Shown piece after piece: positions 35,032 through 42,353 of a stretch of DNA of 64,000 nt. The translations under genes and the position numbers were made by a program. Source of the stretch: Chryseobacterium sp. GTDB taxonomy: Bacteria > Bacteroidota > Bacteroidia > Flavobacteriales > Weeksellaceae. The stretch's first letter is position 1. Each line of letters opens with the position of its first letter. The notes under the pieces were generated by a model, which searched no databases, was not told where the DNA came from, and was given only the letters and a program-made list of their open reading frames with translations. The stretch spans positions 434,001-498,000 of the forward strand of contig NZ_JARBTK010000002.1 of NCBI RefSeq assembly GCF_029240215.1. The letters are read 5' to 3'.

Positions 35032-36276
35032 TTAGAGGAAAAAATGCGAAATTGTATAAATAATCAATCCCACCAAACCACCAACCAAAGTTCCGTTCAC
35101 ACGGATGAATTGCAGGTCTTTACCCACCTCTAATTCAAGCTTTTCGCTTAATTCTTTACCTTGCCAGTTTCCGACGGTCGAGCTGATGAGGTTTCCGGCT
35201 TGATGTGTGTTTTTGAGGATATATTTATAAGCAGTAACTCTTACCCAATTGTCAATTTTATTCTGAAGTTTTTCGTCGGTTTTTAAATTTTCAGAAAACT
35301 CATTCAGATTTTTAGAAATGTATTTTTTTAATGAAGATTCATTTTCCTGTAGCTCTTCGCCGAGTGTTTTTTTAATGGAAAGCCAGATGTCATTTGAATA
35401 TTCATCTAATTTATCATTTTTCAGAAAGTCGTTTTTAATAGACTTGAATTCATCATTCCATTTCGGATCTTCTTTTAAGTCATTAGAAAATTCGTAAATC
35501 TTTTTTGTGATTAAAGCTCTGATTTCGTGATTGGTATCTTCCTCTACTTCACGGAAGAAATCTGAAAGCCCGCTTGCTATTTTCTCAGCAATTTTATTGT
35601 CAATAAACGAAGGGATAAAAGAATAACTTCCTTTTTTCACCCTTTCCTGAATCATGCTATCATTTTCGATGAGATATTCTTTGATCTGTTTTGAGAGATT
35701 GGTTACAATTTTCTGATGATCATTTTTGTCTAAAAGATAGATAATTCCGTTTCCAAGAATCTGGTTAAGTTGTATGGTATCAGTCATTTCACTCACCTTT
35801 TTGCTGATAAAATGGCTGACTTCAGAATCATCAAGCTTGTTAAGAATGTCTAAAACTATATCAGAAAGATTTTTAATTAAAACGTCCTGATTTCTTTCTT
35901 TTGAAAGCCATTCCCCAACGAAATTTGAGATTTTTATTTTCTGAATATAAGGACGGATTGTTTCAGGTGAAAGAAAATTTGAAACTACAAAACTTCCCAA
36001 ATTGTCACCTAATTTCTGTTTGCTGTTCTCAATCAGATTCGTATGCGGAATCGGAAGTCCAAGAGGATGCCGGAAAAGAGCTGTTACGGCAAACCAATCT
36101 GCCAAAGCTCCGACCATTGCTGCTTCAGAGAAAGCACGCACATAACCTATCCAATGAGAATTATGGTTTTTCTGAAGAAGCGTTGTTACAACAAAAATGA
36201 CTGCCATCAAAACGAAAAGTCCGGTGGCAAATGCTTTGTATTTATTGAGCTGTTTTCTTTTTAGTTCATCATTCAT
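35032..36276 (-). CDS. DUF445 family membrane protein
   Basis: 414 aa from the ATG at 36276; an earlier ATG at 36303 encodes sequence that overlaps a TAAATTTG -7 element, so the inner start is preferred. N-terminal helix (about 15-35), the conserved AFSEAAMVGALADWFAVTALF block with FRHPLGLPIPHTNLI, a long helical middle, and a C-terminal membrane helix fit the YheB/DUF445 family. Function unknown. Confidence 0.85.
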   Translation of the reverse strand: MNDELKRKQLNKYKAFATGLFVLMAVIFVVTTLLQKNHNSHWIGYVRAFSEAAMVGALADWFAVTALFRHPLGLPIPHTNLIENSKQKLGDNLGSFVVSNFLSPETIRPYIQKIKISNFVGEWLSKERNQDVLIKNLSDIVLDILNKLDDSEVSHFISKKVSEMTDTIQLNQILGNGIIYLLDKNDHQKIVTNLSKQIKEYLIENDSMIQERVKKGSYSFIPSFIDNKIAEKIASGLSDFFREVEEDTNHEIRALITKKIYEFSNDLKEDPKWNDEFKSIKNDFLKNDKLDEYSNDIWLSIKKTLGEELQENESSLKKYISKNLNEFSENLKTDEKLQNKIDNWVRVTAYKYILKNTHQAGNLISSTVGNWQGKELSEKLELEVGKDLQFIRVNGTLVGGLVGLIIYTISHFFL

Positions 36277-36377
36277 ATTCTCAAATTTAGTAAATTTGGT
36301 CATGGAAACTGAAATAAAGATTGACTAAATAAAAATTCGGATTAAAATTTGCATTTCTATTCTAAAATCAAACGATC

Positions 36378-36905
36378 ATGAAATTTTTGGTTTCAATATT
36401 TTTATTAACCTTTCTGCAGATGTGTTCGCAGACTCAAAAATCCGTCAAAATTACTCCTATGGAAAATACAGAAGCAAAAAACAATCCATATTATTCAAGA
36501 ACAGACCGTACGAAACTGAATGTTTCAAATGCTGAATGGAAAAGGATTCTTCCGCCGGATCTTTATGCAATCGCAAGAGAAGCCGCCACAGAAAGACCTT
36601 TTACCGGAAAGTATAATGAGTTTGACGAATTGGGAGAATATTATTGTGCAGTTTGTGGCAATCACTTATTCAGATCAGACTCTAAATTTTCATCAACTTG
36701 CGGATGGCCAAGTTTCTTTGAGGCTGATAAACAAGGTACTGCTTACAACAGAGATTCTTCTCACGGAATGGAAAGAATTGAAGTAGTCTGCAAACGTTGT
36801 GATTCTCATTTAGGGCATGTTTTCAATGACGGTCCTGCTCCGACCGGAACACGTTATTGTATGAATTCTGTAAGTTTAGAATTTGTTCCTGATTCACAAA
36901 AATAA
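36378..36905 (+). CDS. msrB: Peptide-methionine (R)-S-oxide reductase, exported
   Basis: 175 aa. Zinc-binding Cys90-x2-Cys93 and Cys138-x2-Cys141, catalytic Cys161 in RYCMNS, plus CGWPSF and HLGHVF. It reduces the R form of methionine sulfoxide in proteins. An N-terminal hydrophobic stretch ending near Cys16 suggests export, possibly as a lipoprotein, although the lipobox (L-Q-M-C) is poor. Confidence 0.92.
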   Translation: MKFLVSIFLLTFLQMCSQTQKSVKITPMENTEAKNNPYYSRTDRTKLNVSNAEWKRILPPDLYAIAREAATERPFTGKYNEFDELGEYYCAVCGNHLFRSDSKFSSTCGWPSFFEADKQGTAYNRDSSHGMERIEVVCKRCDSHLGHVFNDGPAPTGTRYCMNSVSLEFVPDSQK

Positions 36906-36993
36906 AAGCTTATTATCAGATAATCATTAAGTTAAACTTTCTTAAATTCAGTTAAACTTTCCGTGATTTCACGGATTGACAGTTATGTTTTTA

Positions 36994-37001
36994 TAATTTT
37001 G
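36994..37001 (+). promoter_or_regulatory. Predicted -7 element of the L,D-transpeptidase-like gene
   Basis: TAATTTTG, an exact TAnnTTTG, 30 nt before the ATG; a TTG at 36976 is the nearest -33-like triplet. Confidence 0.45.
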
Positions 37002-37031
37002 TACCCGCAAATTTAATTTAACATAATATTA

Positions 37032-37787
37032 ATGAAAGGATTTTATAGCTTATTAGGTATTGTGTATTTAATCTCAACCTCATTTTATCTTTCACCTGAC
37101 AAGACTGATAATAAAGAGATTAAAAACACAAAAAAAATAGAAACATTAGTTGAAACAAAATCAGAAAAAAATACAAATAGCCTGAGTTCTTCCGAAGAAC
37201 TTTATCAATCAATATCATTCGAAAATACCAACAAACTTCAATTTGATGTATTTGCAAAAGCTTTATTAGGATTTGAAAATCTCAAAAAAGCAGGAAAATT
37301 AGGACAAGAAGCGCATTTATTAACGATCTGCGATTTCTCTTTATCTTCCAATACAAAAAGACTTTGGGTGATTGATACTCAGGAAAAGAAAGTTTTATTC
37401 AATTCACTTGTTGCCCACGGAAAAAATACAGGCGAAGAATTTGCCACCAACTTTTCAAATACAGAAAGTTCGCTTCAAAGCAGCATGGGATTTTATATTA
37501 CTGAGTCAACGTATAATGGTGATAACGGATATTCTTTAAAACTTTTAGGAATGGACAAAGGTTTTAATGATGCTGCTTATAAAAGAGCAGTTGTGATGCA
37601 TGGAGCAGATTATGTGAGTGAAGAATTTGCAACGGTACACAAAAGAATCGGAAGAAGCTGGGGTTGTCCTGCAATTCCCAGAGCTTTGACGGAGCCAATT
37701 ATCAACACCATAAAAGGAAAGAATTGTCTTTTCATTTATTATCCGGACCAGAATTATCTTTCTTCTTCGGAATGGTTAAAAGCATAA
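37032..37787 (+). CDS. Murein L,D-transpeptidase catalytic-domain family protein
   Basis: 251 aa with an N-terminal hydrophobic segment. The C-terminal half has the YkuD-related signature: LWVIDTQEKKVLFNSLVAHG, VVMHGADYV, and GRSWGCPAIP with the catalytic Cys in S-x-G-C. The family is predicted to remodel or cross-link peptidoglycan in the periplasm. Confidence 0.8.
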   Translation: MKGFYSLLGIVYLISTSFYLSPDKTDNKEIKNTKKIETLVETKSEKNTNSLSSSEELYQSISFENTNKLQFDVFAKALLGFENLKKAGKLGQEAHLLTICDFSLSSNTKRLWVIDTQEKKVLFNSLVAHGKNTGEEFATNFSNTESSLQSSMGFYITESTYNGDNGYSLKLLGMDKGFNDAAYKRAVVMHGADYVSEEFATVHKRIGRSWGCPAIPRALTEPIINTIKGKNCLFIYYPDQNYLSSSEWLKA

Positions 37788-37805
37788 TTGATATTAAAAA
37801 AGTAA

Positions 37806-38183
37806 ATGAAGAATTCTGATTTTATAGTAGCTGTGCGATTAAAAAGTAATCCTGACGGAAGCAGTACCTTTGAAAAGGGTAAGTTGCCTACTTTAAAATC
37901 AATCAATACTTCATCTTTTTGGATAAGTAAACATACAGAAGATTGGGAAGAAGATGTTCATCCAGCTCCAAGAAAACAATATGTGGTGACTTTAAAAGGA
38001 AATGTTAGATTTAAAGTCAGTGATGGTTCTACATTTCTTATTAAACCCGGAATCATTCTTTTAGCGGAAGATACTGAAGGAGTAGGGCACAGTTGGGAAA
38101 TGGAAGATGATCAGGGATGGGAAAGATTATACATTCCTATGGATGAGAATTCTAAAGATATATTTGTTTCAGATGAGATTTAA
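37806..38183 (+). CDS. Cupin-domain protein
   Basis: 125 aa, all-beta. RKQYVVTLKGNVRFKVSDGS, then GIILLAEDTEGVGHSWEM and a closing YIPM strand match a small cupin barrel with partly conserved metal ligands. It begins 18 bp after the L,D-transpeptidase-like gene, so the two are probably co-transcribed. Substrate unknown. Confidence 0.65.
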   Translation: MKNSDFIVAVRLKSNPDGSSTFEKGKLPTLKSINTSSFWISKHTEDWEEDVHPAPRKQYVVTLKGNVRFKVSDGSTFLIKPGIILLAEDTEGVGHSWEMEDDQGWERLYIPMDENSKDIFVSDEI

Positions 38184-38198
38184 TTGAATAATCTTATT

Positions 38199-38246
38199 AA
38201 ACAACATAAAAAGCAGTCTAATATTAGACTGCTTTTTATGTTGTTT
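38199..38246. terminator. 48-bp perfect palindrome, bidirectional terminator
   Basis: AAACAACATAAAAAGCAGTC followed by TAAT forms a 24-bp arm that is exactly repeated in inverse with no spacer. The GC-rich centre (GCAGTC/GACTGC) with flanking T-runs on both strands works in both directions between the convergent cupin and fabF-like genes. Confidence 0.85.
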
Positions 38247-38260
38247 TCTCTGGCAGGAAT

Positions 38261-39502
38261 TTATTTAAACTTTTTGAAAACCAAAGTCGCATTATGCCCT
38301 CCAAAACCGAAAGCATTGCTCAAAGCAAAATTGATATTCTTTTCTTTAGCTTCATTAAAAACAATATTAATGTCTCTCGGAATTCTCTCATCCACATGAT
38401 GATTATTAATCGTTGGAGGAATGATTCCTGTCTGAATCGCTTTTATTGAAATAATCGCTTCTGCTGCTCCCGCTGCTCCCAATAAATGTCCAGTCATTGA
38501 TTTGGTAGCACTGATGTCAAGATTGGTATTTCCTTTAAAGATTTTGTTGATGGCATTCAACTCAATCAAATCTCCAAGTGGAGTAGAGGTTGCATGAGGA
38601 TTGATATAATTGATATCTTCTGCATTTGCTCCTGCTTCTTCCAAAGCAAGTTGCATCGCTTTTATAGCTCCTGCTCCGTCGGGATGAGGTGCTGTCATGT
38701 GATATGCATCGGCTGTCATTGCTGCTCCAACCAATTCTGCATATATTTTTGCGCCACGGGCTTTTGCATGTTCATATTCTTCAAGAACCAAAGATCCTGC
38801 ACCTTCTCCCATTACAAAACCGTCTCTGTCTGCATCGTATGGACGACTTGCTGTTGCAAAGTCATCATTTCTTGTAGACATTGCTTTCATTACAGAAAAT
38901 CCGCCAACCGAAGCCGGTGTAATGGCTGCTTCAGAACCACCGCTGATAATTACTTTGGCTTTACCAAGACGGATATAATTGAAAGCATCCATGATTGCCG
39001 TGTTTCCTGTGGCACATGCAGAAACGGTTGTATAGTTGATTCCCTGAAGACCAAACTTCATAGAGATCATTCCTGATGCCATGTTTGCAATAAATTTAGG
39101 AACGAAAAAAGGATTGAAACGAGGATTGCCTTCACCTTTTGCAAATTCCATTACTTCATGCTCAAAAGTCCACATTCCACCTTGTCCGGTTCCCCAGATA
39201 ACGCCTGTGTCAAACGGATCCATTTTGTCAAACTCCAATCCGGAGTCCTGAATTGCTTCTGCAGATGAGTATAATGCGTATTGAGTGAAAAGGTCACTTC
39301 TTTTTATTTCGTTGTGGGTAAGATGAACTTTCGGATCAAAGTTTTTCACTTCACAGGCAAAATGAACCTTAAATTTTTCAGTATCAAAATGCGTGATCAG
39401 ATCAGCTCCGCTTTTTCCGTTGATGCTGTTTTGCCAAAAATCTTCGACATTGTTTCCCAAAGGTGTAACTGCACCCATTCCCGTGATGACAACTCTTTTC
39501 AT
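38261..39502 (-). CDS. fabF: Beta-ketoacyl-ACP synthase II
   Basis: 413 aa. The Cys-His-His triad is visible as Cys163 (VSACATGN), His303 (NPHATSTPLGD) and His339 (MTGHLLGAAG), with Lys334 before the last. It condenses malonyl-ACP with acyl-ACP in fatty acid elongation. No acpP or other fab gene is adjacent (the neighbours are a thioesterase and a TetR regulator), so this may be a second, accessory FabF; the gene name is by family. Confidence 0.85.
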   Translation of the reverse strand: MKRVVITGMGAVTPLGNNVEDFWQNSINGKSGADLITHFDTEKFKVHFACEVKNFDPKVHLTHNEIKRSDLFTQYALYSSAEAIQDSGLEFDKMDPFDTGVIWGTGQGGMWTFEHEVMEFAKGEGNPRFNPFFVPKFIANMASGMISMKFGLQGINYTTVSACATGNTAIMDAFNYIRLGKAKVIISGGSEAAITPASVGGFSVMKAMSTRNDDFATASRPYDADRDGFVMGEGAGSLVLEEYEHAKARGAKIYAELVGAAMTADAYHMTAPHPDGAGAIKAMQLALEEAGANAEDINYINPHATSTPLGDLIELNAINKIFKGNTNLDISATKSMTGHLLGAAGAAEAIISIKAIQTGIIPPTINNHHVDERIPRDINIVFNEAKEKNINFALSNAFGFGGHNATLVFKKFK

Positions 39503-39568
39503 ATATAGATTTTATTCTTTATTAAAGTTTAACATAATCATGCCAAAAGTAAATGGTGATTTTTATGT

Positions 39569-39994
39569 TTAATTATTGATTTTAAATAAATTAGAAGATC
39601 CTCTAGCAATCAGACGACTTTTATCTGCATTCCAGATTTCACATTGTGCATTTACAAATTGCTTTCCTCTTTTAAGCACTTTCGTTTCAGCAATAATGTC
39701 ATCGTTTTCTTTTGCGGTTGAGAAATAATCGATCGCATTATTAATCGTTGTGATGAATGATCTTTCGTTTAAAGAAAACATCGTAGCGCCAATAATATCA
39801 TCCACAATCGCTGCGGTTACACCTCCGTGAAGATTTCCCATAGGATTAAGCCATTCTGCTCTTACTTTATACTGAAATTCTATCTGTCCTTCTTCAGCCG
39901 AGATCACAATCGGATTGAGCCAGCGCATAAAAGGAGAGGGAGATTCTGTAAATTCTTTCCCGATGAACGATTGTAATTTTGCAAGTTTATCCAT
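39569..39994 (-). CDS. PaaI-type hotdog thioesterase
   Basis: 141 aa. The NPMGNLHGGVTAAIVDDIIG block is the typical active-site loop and helix of PaaI/YbgC-like acyl-CoA thioesterases. It sits between fabF and a TetR gene on one strand, 8 bp after the TetR stop, so it is likely regulated with it. Acyl substrate unknown. Confidence 0.85.
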   Translation of the reverse strand: MDKLAKLQSFIGKEFTESPSPFMRWLNPIVISAEEGQIEFQYKVRAEWLNPMGNLHGGVTAAIVDDIIGATMFSLNERSFITTINNAIDYFSTAKENDDIIAETKVLKRGKQFVNAQCEIWNADKSRLIARGSSNLFKINN

Positions 39995-40002
39995 GGTAAT
40001 AT

Positions 40003-40605
40003 TTATGATGGAATTTTTATTTCACGATCGATGATTGATAAAACTCTGTCTAAAGCCAGATTGAGATATTTTTCATCGTCTGTAGTTTTTGAAAGCAAAA
40101 TGCCGCCTTCAATCAGCATGATGAAGAGCGATGCATATTCTTCCGCATTAATTTTTTTATTAAATTCGCCACTTTCCTGACCTTTTGCAATGATTTTTGA
40201 TACCGTTTTCTTCCAGTTTTCGAAAGAAATAGCCACCTGTTTTTTGAGATCCGGAAAAGTATCGTCAGATTCTGTGGCTGCATTCATGATTGGGCAGCCT
40301 CCATTTGCAAAAACGAAATGCCAGTTTTTTCTGTAAAAAGCAACAAATGCATAAAGTTTGTCCAATAAAGTTGGAAATTCATCGCCGAAAGATCTCAACA
40401 AATTTTTTCCAAGCAGACCGGAATTGAATTTATAAACTTCAATGGCTAATTCATCTCTGTTCTCGAAATTACCGTAAATGCTTCCTTTCGTCAAACCTGT
40501 AGCCTCAGAAATGTCAGATAATGATGTCCTCGTGTAACCTTTGCTGTTGAACAAGGCTGCTGTTTTTTCGATAATGAACTGTTTTGTCTTTTCTGCTTTA
40601 GACAT
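40003..40605 (-). CDS. TetR/AcrR family regulator
   Basis: 200 aa from ATG 40605. The N-terminal helix-turn-helix (about 20-55: GYTRTSLSDISEATGLTKGS) and the TetR_C-like ligand domain with ANGGCPIMNAATE are clear. Its promoter holds a 24-bp palindrome, an AcrR/TetR-type operator, so it probably represses itself and the thioesterase gene behind it. The neighbours suggest a fatty-acid-related effector. Confidence 0.9.
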   Translation of the reverse strand: MSKAEKTKQFIIEKTAALFNSKGYTRTSLSDISEATGLTKGSIYGNFENRDELAIEVYKFNSGLLGKNLLRSFGDEFPTLLDKLYAFVAFYRKNWHFVFANGGCPIMNAATESDDTFPDLKKQVAISFENWKKTVSKIIAKGQESGEFNKKINAEEYASLFIMLIEGGILLSKTTDDEKYLNLALDRVLSIIDREIKIPS

Positions 40606-40634
40606 TTTACGATAAATGTTCTGCAAATATAATA

Positions 40635-40658
40635 AAAATATACCAATCGGTATATTTT
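40635..40658. promoter_or_regulatory. TetR operator
   Basis: Perfect inverted repeat AAAATATACC-AATC-GGTATATTTT, 30 nt upstream of the TetR start codon. The ATACC-N4-GGTAT core is a common TetR-family operator form. Confidence 0.75.
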
Positions 40659-40668
40659 ATTTTAAAAT

Positions 40669-40700
40669 AAAGTCTGAGTTTAAAATTATTCTCAGACTTT
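40669..40700 (-). terminator. Terminator after osmC-like gene
   Basis: AAAGTCTGAG/CTCAGACTTT, perfect 10-bp stem, 12-nt loop, T-rich on the minus strand; 144 nt after the osmC-like stop. Confidence 0.65.
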
Positions 40701-40729
40701 ATTATTTTATAACTTATACATTCAATCTG

Positions 40730-40802
40730 TCATTCCGTAGTAATCTATGCAAAGATTTTAAATTCAATCTCTAAAAAATTAGTTTGGATTCCTCCGGAAT
40801 GA
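40730..40802. repeat. Small MITE-like element
   Basis: 73 bp bounded by perfect 8-bp inverted ends TCATTCCG/CGGAATGA, with AATCTATGCAAAGATT inside. The wording resembles the dispersed GTCATTCC...GGAATGAC repeats of Flavobacteriia and the segment near 33672. Confidence 0.5.
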
Positions 40803-40843
40803 GAAAGTTGGGTTTACTTTTTGGTAAATGTTTCTTACGAATT

Positions 40844-41260
40844 TTAAGCTAAAGTAGCATTTAAAGTAATCTCAAAATTGAAGGCCGCACTTACCGGACA
40901 ACCTTCTTCAGCAATTTTCGCATACTTTTGAAAATCTTCTTCTGAAATTCCCGGAACTTTTGCTGTTAAAGTCAATTCAGATTTTGTAATTTTTCCGATG
41001 CTTGGGTCTAAAGTGATTACTGATTTTGTGGTCAGTTCTTCTGGAGTAAAACCAGCCTGAGAAAGTTCTGCGCTCAGTTTCATGGTAAAACAACCTGCAT
41101 GAGCTGCTGCCAATAATTCTTCAGGATTTGTTCCTACACCATCCTCAAAACGACTGCTGAAAGAATATTGAGTTTGATTTAAAGTTGTGCTTTGAGTTGT
41201 CAAATGACCTTTTCCTTCTTTTACGGTACCGTTCCAAACGGCTGTTGCGTTACGTTTCAT
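40844..41260 (-). CDS. osmC: OsmC family peroxiredoxin
   Basis: 138 aa. The two redox cysteines are in AAAHAGCFTM and EEGCPVSAAFN, with the Arg-Glu partners FSSRFEDG and TNPEELLAAAH. This is the OsmC subgroup, which reduces organic hydroperoxides in the cytosol. Monocistronic. Confidence 0.92.
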   Translation of the reverse strand: MKRNATAVWNGTVKEGKGHLTTQSTTLNQTQYSFSSRFEDGVGTNPEELLAAAHAGCFTMKLSAELSQAGFTPEELTTKSVITLDPSIGKITKSELTLTAKVPGISEEDFQKYAKIAEEGCPVSAAFNFEITLNATLA

Positions 41261-41351
41261 AATGTTTGAATTTTTTAATGTTAAATATTAATTGCTTTTT
41301 GATGATACAAAGATATGGAGTGTAAGTTCTTAAATAAATAGATTAAAAGCA

Positions 41352-42224
41352 TTAAATGTTGTACTTTTTTCCCGATGAATAATTTTTCTTAAAATTAATC
41401 GGTGTGCTCCCAACTTTCTGTGTGAAAAGTCTGTTGAAATACGCAGGATCTTCGTAACCCAAATCATAACCAATCTCTTTCACTGTTTTTTCGGTATAAA
41501 AAAGAAGTCTTTTTGCTTCTAGCAGAATCCTATTGATGATGTATTGGTTGGGTGATTCCAGATTTAGATTTTTAAACTTATGTGTTAATGTTTTGGGGGC
41601 AATATGAAGCATTTCTGCATAGTCAGAGACATGATGCTTTTCTCTGTAATGAATTTCCAGATAACGACTAAAATCCCTGAAAATATCTACTTCATGATGG
41701 TTTATCATCAGATTTTTTGTTTGTATATTCTGAGCTTTCCATTTTCTGGTGGCACGAATGATTATTTGTTTCAGATAGGTTCTGATCATTTCTTCAGAAG
41801 AAGAATCTTTAGACTGCAGCTCATCTTTAATATTGTCAAATAAGCTCTTGATGATCTTGTTTTCCGAATCATTAAGCTCAACTTTTGGATTTTCAAATAC
41901 GTTGTGAAAAAGCAATCCATCGCAGGCAACTTCTTTATCATGGATTTGAATACAATAAAAATCTCTGTTGTAGTAAAGAAGAGATGCCTTATTTGTACTT
42001 CCTTTTTTGATATCAAGAAGTTGATAAGTAATAAAAAAAAGACTTGGAGATTCCGTTTTGTAATGATTAAAATCTACGGTCAGTTCATATCCGGCAGGCA
42101 AGTACAATACTTTAATGTATGGTTGTGATTTTATACGTTCCACACTTTCAAAATTGTTTTGTGAGAAATGTCCGAAACCAAATTTTTTATAATCGTCTTC
42201 AAAAAATAAGTTCTGCAAACTCAT
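41352..42224 (-). CDS. AraC family regulator
   Basis: 290 aa. The C-terminal about 100 residues are a double helix-turn-helix (KTLTHKFKNLNLESPNQYII and IGYDLGYEDPAYFNRLF). The N-terminal part is a cupin-like ligand-binding domain. Transcribed in the same direction as osmC but with a 91-bp gap. Target unknown. Confidence 0.9.
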   Translation of the reverse strand: MSLQNLFFEDDYKKFGFGHFSQNNFESVERIKSQPYIKVLYLPAGYELTVDFNHYKTESPSLFFITYQLLDIKKGSTNKASLLYYNRDFYCIQIHDKEVACDGLLFHNVFENPKVELNDSENKIIKSLFDNIKDELQSKDSSSEEMIRTYLKQIIIRATRKWKAQNIQTKNLMINHHEVDIFRDFSRYLEIHYREKHHVSDYAEMLHIAPKTLTHKFKNLNLESPNQYIINRILLEAKRLLFYTEKTVKEIGYDLGYEDPAYFNRLFTQKVGSTPINFKKNYSSGKKYNI

Positions 42225-42353
42225 GCATTTTCTTTAATTGAAAGATACAAAAAAAGCATGATGCAATAAGATTAAATTATTGACATCATGCCTCGAATTT
42301 TATTTTTGAAATGAATTAATTTTAAAAAAAATCGATATTCTATAGCTTTCAAA

